A stretch of 64,000 bases of DNA from positions 3,534,001 to 3,598,000 of the forward strand of contig NZ_CP054141.1 of the NCBI RefSeq assembly GCF_013284035.1, in the 5' to 3' direction. Position numbers and translations under genes: made by a program. The notes below the pieces were generated by a model. It did no database searches. It saw nothing but the letters and a program-made list of their open reading frames with translations, and was not told the origin of the DNA. How positions within the stretch are numbered: the first letter of the stretch is position 1; every line of letters starts with the position of its first letter. Source of the DNA: Flavobacterium sp. M31R6. Its GTDB lineage: Bacteria > Bacteroidota > Bacteroidia > Flavobacteriales > Flavobacteriaceae. This document shows, piece after piece, positions 37,218 to 45,908 of this stretch.

Positions 37218-37673
37218 ATGAAGATTGAAGATGAATTAAAAAGTACGGTTGATTATACTAAATCAACGAGAGTGGTTTTAAATTTGATGTACACGCAAAA
37301 CGTAATCACTGACAGCTTTAATGAAATCATAAAACCTTATGATATTTCAGGGGAACAGTATAATGTATTACGAATATTGAGAGGACAAAAAGGGCATCCT
37401 GCAAATATGTGTATCATACAGGAACGAATGCTTGCCAGAACGAGTAATACAACAAGACTGGTTGATAAATTGCTACTCAAAGATTTGGTCACACGTAATG
37501 TTTGTCCAGAAAACAGAAGAAAAATTGAAGTTTTAATCACACAAAAAGGTTTGGATTTATTAACCGAACTGGATCCAAAAGTAAAAGAGCACGAAGAAAT
37601 ATTCTCCAAAAATTTAAATGAAGAAGAATTAGTACAATTGAATACCCTATTAGAAAAATACCGAACTAAATAA
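37218..37673 (+). CDS. MarR family transcription regulator
   Basis: The ATG at 37218 (MKIEDELKST) was chosen because an upstream in-frame ATG overlaps the promoter. The 151-residue protein has the winged helix-turn-helix of MarR (about 50-115; ISGEQYNVLRILRGQKG, then ARTSNTTRLVDKLLLKDLV and the wing NRRKIEVLIT). It is followed by a nitroreductase and a YceI gene, a set I recall as frequent in Flavobacteria, suggesting response to quinone-like or electrophile stress. Palindromes in its promoter are likely operators. Confidence 0.88.
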   Translation: MKIEDELKSTVDYTKSTRVVLNLMYTQNVITDSFNEIIKPYDISGEQYNVLRILRGQKGHPANMCIIQERMLARTSNTTRLVDKLLLKDLVTRNVCPENRRKIEVLITQKGLDLLTELDPKVKEHEEIFSKNLNEEELVQLNTLLEKYRTK

Positions 37674-37684
37674 ACATGAATATT

Positions 37685-38317
37685 ATGAGCAATTTTTTGA
37701 ATAATCAAAATTAGAGATACGCAACAAAGAAATTTGATGCAACAAAAAAAGTTTCAGCAGAAGATTTAAACACTTTAAAAGAAGCTATCCGTATGAGTTC
37801 GTCTTCATATGGTTTACAACCTTACAAAGTTATTATCGTTGAAAATCCAGAATTAAGAGCACAATTACAACAGGCTGCCTGGGGACAATCACAAATAGTA
37901 GATGCATCACATTTGTTCATTTTTGCCAATGATACTAATATTGGAGATGAAGCAATCGACGAATATTTAAATACAATAAGCGTTACTAGAGAAACTCCAA
38001 TGGAATCTTTGGCAGGATATGGTGATTTCATGAAATCTAAAATATCAACTCTGGAGCCAGCAATCAAAAATGTTTGGACCTCAAAACAAACCTATTTAGC
38101 ACTAGGGAATTTATTGAATGCAGCTGCCGAACTTAAAATTGATGTAACGCCTATGGAAGGATTTGTTCCTGCCCAGGTAAACGAAATATTAGGATTGGAC
38201 AAACTAAATCTTAATGCTTCACTTATTGCAACTGTTGGATACCGTCATGAAGAAGACGCTACCCAATTTTACAAAAAAGTTAGAAAATCACAAGAGGACT
38301 TATTTATCACTTTATAA
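37685..38317 (+). pseudogene. NfsB-type nitroreductase with an in-frame amber codon
   Basis: From ATG 37685 the frame reads MSNFLNNQN, a TAG at 37712-37714, then RYATKKFDATKKVSAEDL and on without break to 38317. Family members usually have Trp before RYATKKF, so TGG to TAG is likely. The rest (SSSSYGLQPYKVIIV, GNLLNAAAELKIDVTPMEGF) is intact FMN-dependent NAD(P)H nitroreductase sequence. Without readthrough only a restart at an inner Met (37793) could be made, missing ~36 residues of the flavin-binding region. It lies 11 bp after marR and before yceI. Confidence 0.78.
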
Positions 38318-38368
38318 TAATTACTAATTCAAATTAAAATCAATTAAATCAAATTAAACAAATTACAC

Positions 38369-38935
38369 ATGAAAAATTTAAAAACAATTGCATTGGCATT
38401 CGCAGTCGCATTATCTACATTAACAGTAACTGCACAAACTAAAAAAGTAGACGTTTCAAAAAGTACAATCAACTGGGTTGGAAAAAAAGTAACAGGTGAA
38501 CATACAGGAACTGTAAACATCAAAAGTGGTGCTTTAGTTTTCAAAAAAAATGCATTAACTGGGGGAACTTTCACTGTTGATATGACAACATTAACTTCTA
38601 CAGATTTAACCGGAGAATACCTAGGGAAATTAAACGGTCACTTGAAAGCAGACGATTTCTTTGGAACAGACAAATACCCTACTTCAACTTTAGTTTTCAA
38701 AACTATTGCTGCTAAAGGAAATGGAGTGTATACAGTTACTGCTGATTTGACAATCAAAGCGAAAACAAATCCTGTTACTTTTGACATTACTGTAAAAGGA
38801 GATACTGCTACTACAGCATTCAAAGTTGACAGAACTAAATACGATATTAAATACGGTTCAAAAAGTTTCTTCGAAGGTTTAGGAGATAAAACTATCTACG
38901 ATGATTTCGACTTAACAGTGAACTTGAAATTTTAA
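38369..38935 (+). CDS. YceI family periplasmic protein (1)
   Basis: The 188-residue protein has a signal peptide (to about 22, VTAQ) and the YceI lipocalin-like barrel: STINWVGKKVTGEHTGTVNIKSG style start, DDFFGTDKYPTSTLVF in the middle and FDLTVNL at the end. YceI proteins bind polyisoprenoids such as quinone-like lipids in the periplasm. It closes the MarR/nitroreductase group and has a terminator right after. A paralogue is at 40972. Confidence 0.9.
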   Translation: MKNLKTIALAFAVALSTLTVTAQTKKVDVSKSTINWVGKKVTGEHTGTVNIKSGALVFKKNALTGGTFTVDMTTLTSTDLTGEYLGKLNGHLKADDFFGTDKYPTSTLVFKTIAAKGNGVYTVTADLTIKAKTNPVTFDITVKGDTATTAFKVDRTKYDIKYGSKSFFEGLGDKTIYDDFDLTVNLKF

Positions 38936-38961
38936 TTTTAGAATCCTTAATGGAAAGAGTA

Positions 38962-38993
38962 CCCTCGGCATTTTTGTCGGGGGCATTTTTTTT
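38962..38993 (+). terminator. Intrinsic terminator of yceI (1)
   Basis: CCCTCGGCA / TGTCGGGGG stem (with G-T pairs), short T loop, then a long T run, 27 bp after the stop. Confidence 0.8.
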
Positions 38994-39036
38994 ATGACTA
39001 TTCCCTGCTTATCCATCTATGTATAATTTTAAACTT

Positions 39037-39163
39037 GGAGCAGAAAGATTTGGATTTTTTGCTGGCATGGGGCCCGCTTTCCATTGCAATCTTATATGCC
39101 GAACACCGGCATATAAGGATTTCCATTTCTATCGGGGCTAAAGGGAAAGCTTTTGCATTTTTG
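39037..39163 (+). repeat. Dispersed structured repeat element K, copy 1
   Basis: The 127 bp copy starts GGAGCAGAAAGATT, has CCCGCTTTCC, a central hairpin ATATGCCG-N4-CGGCATAT, then AAGGATTT, TCGGGGCTAAAG and a T-rich end. The copy at 56661-56788 aligns along its whole length. A small open frame inside is not a gene. The surrounding spacer (38994-39330) holds nothing else recognised. Confidence 0.8.
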
Positions 39164-39330
39164 TTTTCATCCAAAAAAACCAAATGCCGAACTCATGTTA
39201 CTAGAAATAGTGCTAATCACGGGCAGTTATTTTTTTTACGAAAACATAATCTTAGCCTGTCCACAAGCTTCTTAACTTAAAAGTCACAAATAAATAATAT
39301 TAAGAAAATACGCTAAAAACATTGTTGCGG

Positions 39331-39338
39331 TACTTTTG
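39331..39338 (+). promoter_or_regulatory. -7 element of the beta-helix protein gene
   Basis: TACTTTTG matches TAnnTTTG, 52 bp before the ATG. No clear -33 was seen. Confidence 0.45.
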
Positions 39339-39390
39339 AAAAAAAATAAAGAACCAAAAAACACTTCAAAAACCTACAATCATTAGCGTT

Positions 39391-40668
39391 ATGAAAAAAA
39401 AACTATTCGTTGTCATTATTATTTTCCTTTCGATTATACCTCTGAATGCACAACAAATAAAAGGAATCACTGGCGACACAAACTGGTTTGCCAATTGGAC
39501 TAATTTCAAGCCAGCAACTACAGAATATAATGAAGCCAACCAAATATTGGCAGGTACAATCAGCACTGATATGAAACTGACAAGAAACAATACCTATCAA
39601 TTAGTAGGGACAGTTTATGTGACCAATAATGCTGTTTTGACCATAGAACCCGGAACAGTTATAAGAGGCGATAAGGAATCTTGCGGAACTTTAGTAATTA
39701 CCAAAGGCTGCAAAATTATGGCAGAAGGTACTGCTACCTATCCAATAGTTTTTACTTCAAACAATAATATTTCTGAAAGAAGACCTGGAGATTGGGGCGG
39801 AATCGTAATTCTTGGAGAAGCACCTATCAATAAAATAGGTGGTGTGGGATTTTTGGATTTCAATTTTGACCCGGCAGTTAGTTACTACGGCGGTCAGGAT
39901 CCCAACAGCAATTCAGGTATTTTAAAATATGTGCGTATTGAATACTCTGGCCGAAAAATAAATGCGCTTAAGGAATTGAACGGTTTGTCAATGGCAGGAA
40001 TAGGGAAAGGCACGAAAATCGATTTTGTACAAATCAGCTTTTCAAATGATGATTCATTCGAATGCTATGGAGGCGATATCAATTTCAACAACTTGATTTC
40101 GTTTAGAGCGACCGACGACGATTTTGATTTCACACAAGGAGTTCAATGTACTATATCCAATAGCATTGCTATTCGAAATCCTTATTCTTCGGATTTTTCT
40201 GGCTCTCGCTGTTTTGAAATTGATTCCTATGATAAAATTGAAAATGCCGATGTGAGCAAAAAACTAACCAAAATTACTGCCAACAACATGACATTGGTAA
40301 ATACTGAAGATAATAATCAAGGACTGGTAAGAGAAGCGGTTTATATCAAGGAAAAAAGTTATTTCAATATAAACAATAGTATTATTGATGGCTTTAGTAC
40401 TTGTGTTTTGCTCGAAAATAAAATCGGGGTTCTACCAGCCAATTTAGCGAAAATTAACATCCAAGGTTTACAAATTAATCGATGCAATGGAATTGTCCAA
40501 AGCGAAAATGCAACAGTAAATCCAGAATTGTCAAACTGGTACAATAGCGATACATTCTCATTAGAAACTACAAAACTGAATAATATTGAATTATTCATTC
40601 AGTCGGATGTCAAAAAATCGCCTGATTTCAGGGCAAGAAGCACAAGCCCTTTAGCTAGTTCAAAATAA
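39391..40668 (+). CDS. Secreted beta-helix protein of unknown function
   Basis: The 425-residue protein has a signal peptide (to about 20, LNAQ). The sequence then alternates short strands with GTVIRGDK, GTLVITKGCKIMAEGT, GDWGGIVILGEAPIN and runs of D and N (TDDDFDF), typical of right-handed beta-helix domains in Bacteroidota extracellular proteins. No catalytic signature and no clear type IX secretion C-terminal domain were seen. Relatives that I recall lie near phosphate-regulated porins, but that context is absent here. Confidence 0.8.
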   Translation: MKKKLFVVIIIFLSIIPLNAQQIKGITGDTNWFANWTNFKPATTEYNEANQILAGTISTDMKLTRNNTYQLVGTVYVTNNAVLTIEPGTVIRGDKESCGTLVITKGCKIMAEGTATYPIVFTSNNNISERRPGDWGGIVILGEAPINKIGGVGFLDFNFDPAVSYYGGQDPNSNSGILKYVRIEYSGRKINALKELNGLSMAGIGKGTKIDFVQISFSNDDSFECYGGDINFNNLISFRATDDDFDFTQGVQCTISNSIAIRNPYSSDFSGSRCFEIDSYDKIENADVSKKLTKITANNMTLVNTEDNNQGLVREAVYIKEKSYFNINNSIIDGFSTCVLLENKIGVLPANLAKINIQGLQINRCNGIVQSENATVNPELSNWYNSDTFSLETTKLNNIELFIQSDVKKSPDFRARSTSPLASSK

Positions 40669-40689
40669 TTGGTTTCCAATAAAATTCAC

Positions 40690-40720
40690 AAAGCCTGATA
40701 TATAAATATCGGGCTTTTTT
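40690..40720 (+). terminator. Intrinsic terminator of the beta-helix gene
   Basis: Stem AAGCCTGATA / TATCGGGCTT and a T run, about 20 bp after the stop. Confidence 0.85.
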
Positions 40721-40971
40721 ACAAACTAATTTCAAAAATAACTTTTACAAATTATTCAGAACTCATACTCCAAAAGCAACATAAAAACCTAATCCTTAAA
40801 ATAATATATTGAAAATAATTAAAATACATTTTTTTGGATTAACTTTATAAATCATTTAGAATTCCGCTTATCATTATTTAAGATTCCATTTCAAATCGAT
40901 TTCATGTTTTTTATCAGAATGAAATCAACCTACGTTTCATTAATTTTTTTATTAACTTAATTACTAGAAAT

Positions 40972-41538
40972 ATGAGAAACTTAAAATCAGTTAGTATTAT
41001 TTTACTCGTTCTTTTTTCCTTCAACCAAGGAATTTCACAAACCTATAAAATTGATGTTTCCAAAAGTATCATTAACTGGGAGGGGAAAAAAATAACGGGT
41101 CAACACGAAGGAACTATCAACTTCAAAGACGGCTATCTTGTTTTCAAAGACAAAAAAGTGACTGGAGGAAGTTTTACTGCGGATATGAAAACACTATCAA
41201 ATACAGATCAAACAGGAAGTTCCAAATCTAAATTAGAAGGCCATTTAAGATCGGAAGACTTTTTTAATATTGATAATTATCCTATATCTACTTTAGTGTT
41301 TAAGAGTATTGCCAGTAAAGGAAACAACACTTATCTCATAAATGCTGATTTGACTATTAAAGGAATTACAAATAGTATCCAGTTTGATCTAGTTGTTAAC
41401 GGAAAGAAAGCTACCGCCGAATTAACTATAAACCGAACCAAATATGACATCAAATACGGTTCAGGAAGTTATTTTGATGATTTAGGGGATAAAACTATTT
41501 ATGATGATTTTGATTTAAACGTGACTTTGGTTTACTAG
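40972..41538 (+). CDS. YceI family periplasmic protein (2)
   Basis: The 188-residue protein has a signal peptide (to about 22) and the YceI barrel, with the same length and the same landmark motifs as the copy at 38369 (STLVFKSIASKGNNTY, INRTKYDIKYGSGSYFDDL). The two are clear paralogues 2 kb apart. This copy is alone, without a regulator gene, and lies just upstream of the trp leader. It probably binds isoprenoid lipids in the periplasm. Confidence 0.9.
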   Translation: MRNLKSVSIILLVLFSFNQGISQTYKIDVSKSIINWEGKKITGQHEGTINFKDGYLVFKDKKVTGGSFTADMKTLSNTDQTGSSKSKLEGHLRSEDFFNIDNYPISTLVFKSIASKGNNTYLINADLTIKGITNSIQFDLVVNGKKATAELTINRTKYDIKYGSGSYFDDLGDKTIYDDFDLNVTLVY

Positions 41539-41594
41539 TCTTAACAATTTAACAAAAAATTAAAAAATTTATCTTTTTTTTTATTTCATTATTT

Positions 41595-41624
41595 TTGTCA
41601 GACCAAATATCATTTATATATTTG
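41595..41624 (+). promoter_or_regulatory. Promoter of the trp operon
   Basis: TTG at 41595-41597 and the perfect -7 box TATATTTG at 41617-41624 are 19 bp apart. The leader peptide ATG begins 18 bp after the -7 box. Confidence 0.75.
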
Positions 41625-41642
41625 CGAATAAGAAAATAAAAC

Positions 41643-41699
41643 ATGAAAACAATAACAAACAATACTTGGTGGTGGAACAATTTACGTCAGTCGTCGTGA
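41643..41699 (+). CDS. trpL: trp operon leader peptide
   Basis: An 18-residue frame, MKTITNNTWWWNNLRQSS, carries three Trp codons in a row (41667-41675) and ends in TGA at 41697-41699. It lies between the trp promoter and a strong terminator hairpin ahead of trpE. Ribosome stalling on the Trp codons when charged tRNA-Trp is low would control the hairpin. The end of the frame (GTCGTGA, 41693-41699) is exactly complementary to TCACGAC in the terminator (41749-41755). Confidence 0.9.
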   Translation: MKTITNNTWWWNNLRQSS

Positions 41700-41736
41700 A
41701 CTAAGCTCCTATAGTATTATTTGAACTATAAATATA

Positions 41737-41768
41737 AAAGGCTTGTCATCACGACAGGCCTTTTTTTT
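41737..41768 (+). terminator. trp attenuator terminator
   Basis: AAAGGCTTGTC / GACAGGCCTTT with loop ATCAC and a run of eight T forms the attenuator. The antiterminator is proposed to pair 41693-41699 with 41749-41755, which would take away the loop and 3' arm. A weak hairpin TATAGT / ACTATA (41710-41730) lies between. trpE starts 63 bp further on. Confidence 0.88.
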
Positions 41769-41830
41769 ATTTCAAAAAATAGGGAAACTAATTAAAGAAA
41801 AAATCCATTGTATCAAAAGCAACAAAAAGC

Positions 41831-43231
41831 ATGAAAACATATAAACTACAAACAAACTACAAACAAATCCTGGCCGATACCATAACGCCAGTGAGTATCT
41901 ATTTCAAAATAAGAGATAAATTCCCCAATAGTTTATTACTGGAAAGTAGCGATTATCACGGAAACGATAACAGTTTTTCCTATATCTGCTGCAATCCAAT
42001 CGCTTCTATAAAAATAGAAAACGAAACCATCTTCAAAAAATACCCAGATGGAACTTCGGAAACAATTACCGTTGATACAAACACAAATATTCCAGAAATT
42101 ATTCAAAATTTTTCAGGACAATTCCAATCGGACAAAACGGATTTTAAATTCATCAATAATGGTTTATTTGGATATATTTCTTATGATGCCGTTCGCTATT
42201 TCGAAAAAGTAACCATTGCCAAAAAAGAAAACAGTAATTCGATTCCCGATGTGTATTATGCAGTTTATCAAAACATCATTGCTATCAACCATTTCAAAAA
42301 TGAAGCTTATATTTTCTGTCACAGTCTAGATGGTAAAAATAACATTTCCGAAATTGAACAACTGTTACAATCCAGAAACATTGCTTCTTATAAATTTTCC
42401 AAAGAAGGTGAAGGTTTTTCGAATCTAACCGATGAAGAATTCAAACAAAATGTGGCTTTGGCCAAAAAACATTGTTTCCGTGGTGATGTGTTCCAATTGG
42501 TATTATCCAGAAGATTTACCCAAGGTTTCAAAGGAGATGAATTCAATGTTTATAGAGCTTTAAGGAGCATCAACCCTTCCCCTTACCTGTTCTTTTTTGA
42601 TTATGGTGATTTCAAAATATTTGGTTCTTCACCTGAAGCTCAAATTATTGTCAAAAACCGTAAAGCCGAAATACACCCTATTGCTGGAACATTCAAAAGA
42701 ACCGGTGATGACGAAAAAGACGCTGTACTTGCCAAAAATTTATCAGAAGACAAAAAAGAAAATAGCGAACACGTGATGTTGGTCGATTTGGCTCGAAATG
42801 ATTTAAGCCGTCACGGACACAATGTAAATGTGGAAAAATACAGAGAAGTGCAGTTTTTCTCGCACGTTATCCATTTGGTTTCCAAAGTGACAGGACATTT
42901 GCACGAAAAAGCGACAACAATGCAAGTGGTTGCCGATACTTTCCCTGCAGGAACTTTGAGCGGAGCGCCAAAACACAGAGCGATGCAATTAATAGAAGAT
43001 TACGAAAAAACAAACCGTAATTTTTATGGAGGCGCCATCGGTTTTATGGATTTTGAAGGTAACTTTAACCATGCGATTATGATTCGAACTTTCTTGAGTA
43101 AAAATCACCAATTGCACTCACAAGCTGGCGCCGGAATCGTAGCCAGCTCTGACGAAGAAAGTGAAATGCAAGAAGTTTATAATAAATTACTGGCTTTGAA
43201 TAAAGCATTGGATTTGGCAGAAACGATATAA
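41831..43231 (+). CDS. trpE: Anthranilate synthase component I
   Basis: The 466-residue chorismate-using enzyme makes anthranilate with the TrpG amidotransferase. LLESSDY near residue 35 is the typical Trp feedback site. The chorismate-binding half contains IFGSSPEAQI, HPIAGTFKRTGDDEKD, LVDLARNDLSRHG, PAGTLSGAPKHRAM and GAGIVASSDEESE. It is the first structural gene behind the attenuator. Confidence 0.97.
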   Translation: MKTYKLQTNYKQILADTITPVSIYFKIRDKFPNSLLLESSDYHGNDNSFSYICCNPIASIKIENETIFKKYPDGTSETITVDTNTNIPEIIQNFSGQFQSDKTDFKFINNGLFGYISYDAVRYFEKVTIAKKENSNSIPDVYYAVYQNIIAINHFKNEAYIFCHSLDGKNNISEIEQLLQSRNIASYKFSKEGEGFSNLTDEEFKQNVALAKKHCFRGDVFQLVLSRRFTQGFKGDEFNVYRALRSINPSPYLFFFDYGDFKIFGSSPEAQIIVKNRKAEIHPIAGTFKRTGDDEKDAVLAKNLSEDKKENSEHVMLVDLARNDLSRHGHNVNVEKYREVQFFSHVIHLVSKVTGHLHEKATTMQVVADTFPAGTLSGAPKHRAMQLIEDYEKTNRNFYGGAIGFMDFEGNFNHAIMIRTFLSKNHQLHSQAGAGIVASSDEESEMQEVYNKLLALNKALDLAETI

Positions 43232-43311
43232 AAAGAGTAAGCAGTATTCAGTTTTTAGTATCCAGTTGCAAAACCTGAAACTTTAAACTTTAAACAAAAA
43301 AATTAAACAAA

Positions 43312-43878
43312 ATGAAAAAAATACTAGTCATAGACAATTACGATAGTTTCACTTATAATTTAGTGCATTATCTGGAAGATTTAGATTGTGAAGTTACCGT
43401 TTACAGAAACGATGAATTTGATATTGATGAAATCTCGGGTTTCGACAAAATATTACTTTCTCCAGGACCAGGAATTCCTGATGAAGCGGGTTTATTAAAA
43501 GCTGTAATTACAAAATATGCCCCAACAAAAAGTATTCTTGGAGTTTGTCTCGGACAACAAGCTATTGGAGAAGTTTTTGGAGGAACACTTTCTAATTTAG
43601 ACAAAGTGTATCACGGAGTGGCGACACTAGTAAAAACATCTGTTAATGACGAACTTTTATTCGAAGGTTTAGGAAATGAATTTGAAGTGGGACGCTACCA
43701 TTCGTGGGTAGTTGACGCAAATTTACCCGATGTATTGGAAGCCACTTCCTTTGACGAAAACGGTCAGGTAATGTCGTTGAGACACAAAACATACGATGTT
43801 CGAGGTGTACAATTTCATCCAGAAAGTGTGTTGACACCAAACGGAAAAAAGATTTTGGAAAACTGGTTGAAGAACTAG
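43312..43878 (+). CDS. trpG: Anthranilate synthase component II (glutamine amidotransferase)
   Basis: This 188-residue class I amidotransferase has the catalytic Cys in GVCLGQQAIGE and the His-Glu pair in VQFHPESVLT. NYDSFTYNLVHYLEDL at the start and SPGPGIPDEAG support TrpG/PabA. It gives ammonia to TrpE. The spacer before it carries TTTAAACTTTAAAC repeats, and a cytochrome c gene follows instead of trpD. Confidence 0.96.
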   Translation: MKKILVIDNYDSFTYNLVHYLEDLDCEVTVYRNDEFDIDEISGFDKILLSPGPGIPDEAGLLKAVITKYAPTKSILGVCLGQQAIGEVFGGTLSNLDKVYHGVATLVKTSVNDELLFEGLGNEFEVGRYHSWVVDANLPDVLEATSFDENGQVMSLRHKTYDVRGVQFHPESVLTPNGKKILENWLKN

Positions 43879-43915
43879 TGGTCAGTGTTCAATTATTTGT
43901 AATCAGTCAAAAAAT

Positions 43916-44758
43916 ATGAAAACAGTTAAAATCAAATTTTTCATTTCTTGCCTTTTTATATTTTTCCTTATTTCTTGCAACAAGCAAAAAGAGCAAAAAA
44001 CGGAAACAATAGTTAATGTCCAACCCGAAACGGAATTGGATTTACTGGCTTTGAAGGAAAAAAGCAAACTGGGAAAAGATACTGTTATCACTGTTATTAA
44101 TGATCCAGTTTATCATAAAACAAAGAAATATCATGCCGTAAACGCATTGCTTCTTTTAAAAAACGAAATTGATTTATCAAAAGTTGACATAAAAAACACA
44201 TCAATAATTTTTGAATGCATCGATGGCTACAAACCTGAAATGCCTCTTGAATTATTTTTAAAAACAAATCCTTTTCTGGCTTTCAAAGATGTTGATGCTC
44301 CAAAAGGCTCCAATTGGGAAAAGATTGTCAAAAACGGAAACGAGATGAATGCTGACCCTTTTTATTTGGTTTACACATCAACGTCAACAGATAATCAGGA
44401 ATACAAATGGCCTTATAATGTTATCAAATTTCGACTTGAATCGAAAAATAAAAACGTTGAAGCCTTGCAGCCAAAAGATGATGAGGTAGCAATGAAAGGT
44501 TTTGCACTATTTCAAAAACATTGCATTACCTGTCATGCCATAAACGGAATTGGAGGCGAAATGGGACCTGAATTAAATTATCCCAAAAGCGTAACCGAAT
44601 ATTGGAAAGAAAATGAATTAGTTGATTATATCGTAGATCCGGCTTCTTTCAGACACAAAGTAAAAATGCCTACACTGGGAATTACAAAACAAGAATCGCA
44701 GGAAATAGTTAAGTATTTAAAATACATGTCTGGAAAGAAAATAGAAGTTAGAAAATAG
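43916..44758 (+). CDS. Cytochrome c lipoprotein inside the trp operon
   Basis: The 280-residue protein has a lipobox (LISCNKQ), so it is lipid-anchored. An N-terminal domain of about 165 residues follows, with DIKNTSIIFECIDGYKPEMP and FLAFKDVDAPKG, a pattern that reminds me of molybdopterin-oxidoreductase-like or related ligand domains, but without certainty. The C-terminal class I cytochrome c domain has CITCH, and PTLG supplies a nearby Met region (KMPTLG). It has no link to Trp synthesis and is probably an insertion between trpG and trpD, cotranscribed on the same strand. Confidence 0.85.
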   Translation: MKTVKIKFFISCLFIFFLISCNKQKEQKTETIVNVQPETELDLLALKEKSKLGKDTVITVINDPVYHKTKKYHAVNALLLLKNEIDLSKVDIKNTSIIFECIDGYKPEMPLELFLKTNPFLAFKDVDAPKGSNWEKIVKNGNEMNADPFYLVYTSTSTDNQEYKWPYNVIKFRLESKNKNVEALQPKDDEVAMKGFALFQKHCITCHAINGIGGEMGPELNYPKSVTEYWKENELVDYIVDPASFRHKVKMPTLGITKQESQEIVKYLKYMSGKKIEVRK

Positions 44759-44788
44759 AACATAGAAGTTAGAGGAATAAAAATAAAG

Positions 44789-44823
44789 CTTAGAAACTTA
44801 GTTTCTTAGAATCTTAGCAACTT
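44789..44823 (+). repeat. CTTAGAAACTTAG-type repeat
   Basis: Shares CTTAGAAACTTAGT-N2-CTTAGAATCT with the right arm of the inverted repeat at 9018-9108. It is in the gap before trpD. Confidence 0.7.
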
Positions 44824-44829
44824 TAAAAA

Positions 44830-45822
44830 ATGAAAAACATATTAAACAGATTAATCAACCACGAAATTCTGACCAAAGAGGAATCCAAAAATGTTTTGGT
44901 AAATATCTCCAGCGGGAGTTACAATCCAAGTCAGATTTCGGCCTTTTTGACCGTATATATGATGCGAAGCATTAGTATTGAAGAATTGGCGGGATTCAGG
45001 GAAGCGCTTTTGGAATTGTGCATTCGAGTTGATTTATCCGATTACAACACTATCGATTTATGCGGTACAGGTGGTGACGGAAAAGATACTTTCAACATTT
45101 CAACTTTAGCTTCATTTGTTGCAGCTGGAGCAGGAATAAAAGTGGCCAAACACGGAAATTACGGAGTTTCCTCTATTTCGGGTTCCAGTAACGTGATGGA
45201 AAAATTAGGAGTTAAATTCAGCAATGATGGTGAATTTATTGAAAAATGCATCGACAAGGCCGGGATTGCCATTTTACACGCGCCTTTGTTTCACCCTGCC
45301 ATGAAAAATGTGGGGCCAATACGAAAAGAATTGGGAGTTAAAACTTTTTTCAATATGTTGGGACCAATGGTAAATCCATCTTTCCCAAAAAACCAATTGG
45401 TAGGTGTTTTTAATCTCGAATTGGCCAGAATGTATGGCTATTTATATCAAAATACCAATGTCAATTTTACGATTTTACATTCCTTGGATGGTTATGACGA
45501 AGTGTCTTTGACAGGACCTACAAAAATTATAACCAGCACCAAAGAAGGAATTCTAAATCCTAACGATTTTGGTGTTAGCCTTTTGGAACAAAGCGAAATT
45601 GAAGGCGGAAAAACCATCGAAGAATCCGCAGAAATGTTTATGAATATTATCTCCGGAAAAGGAAACGAAGCCCAAAATAATGTCGTTTGTGCTAATGCCG
45701 GAATAGCAATTGCAACAGTTACCAAATGCACGCCGTTGGAAGGTTTTGAACTGGCTAAAGAAAGTTTACTTTCCGGAAAAGGATTGGTAGCTTTGAATAA
45801 ATTACAAGAATTAAGTAAATAA
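44830..45822 (+). CDS. trpD: Anthranilate phosphoribosyltransferase
   Basis: The 330-residue enzyme joins anthranilate to PRPP. The glycine-rich PRPP loop is DLCGTGGDGKDTFNIST, the substrate motif KHGNYGVSSISGS, and further on FHPAMKNVGPIRKELGVKTFFNMLGP-type sequence (residues ~155-180). It follows the cytochrome insert and precedes trpC. Confidence 0.97.
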   Translation: MKNILNRLINHEILTKEESKNVLVNISSGSYNPSQISAFLTVYMMRSISIEELAGFREALLELCIRVDLSDYNTIDLCGTGGDGKDTFNISTLASFVAAGAGIKVAKHGNYGVSSISGSSNVMEKLGVKFSNDGEFIEKCIDKAGIAILHAPLFHPAMKNVGPIRKELGVKTFFNMLGPMVNPSFPKNQLVGVFNLELARMYGYLYQNTNVNFTILHSLDGYDEVSLTGPTKIITSTKEGILNPNDFGVSLLEQSEIEGGKTIEESAEMFMNIISGKGNEAQNNVVCANAGIAIATVTKCTPLEGFELAKESLLSGKGLVALNKLQELSK

Positions 45823-45828
45823 AAATAG

Positions 45829-45902
45829 TTTAAAGTTTAAGGTTTAAAGTTGTTAAAATGTTGTGCCACTTTAAACCTTAAACAAAGAAAACTTTAAACA
45901 AA
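45829..45902. repeat. TTTAAACTTTAAAC-type inverted repeat
   Basis: AAGTTTAAGGTTTAAAGT and ACTTTAAACCTTAAAC form arms around a short loop in the trpD-trpC spacer. Related runs occur before trpG (43264-43300) and before the ABC-2 permease (17105-17140). Confidence 0.7.
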
Positions 45903-45908
45903 AAATTA

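Noticed and set aside
39035..39280. 81-codon plus-strand frame after yceI
   Set aside because: It is almost entirely inside repeat element K, and the second copy of the element does not keep the frame.
41700..41830. T-box or riboswitch ahead of trpE
   Set aside because: No T-box consensus was seen; a leader peptide with three Trp codons and a terminator explains the region.
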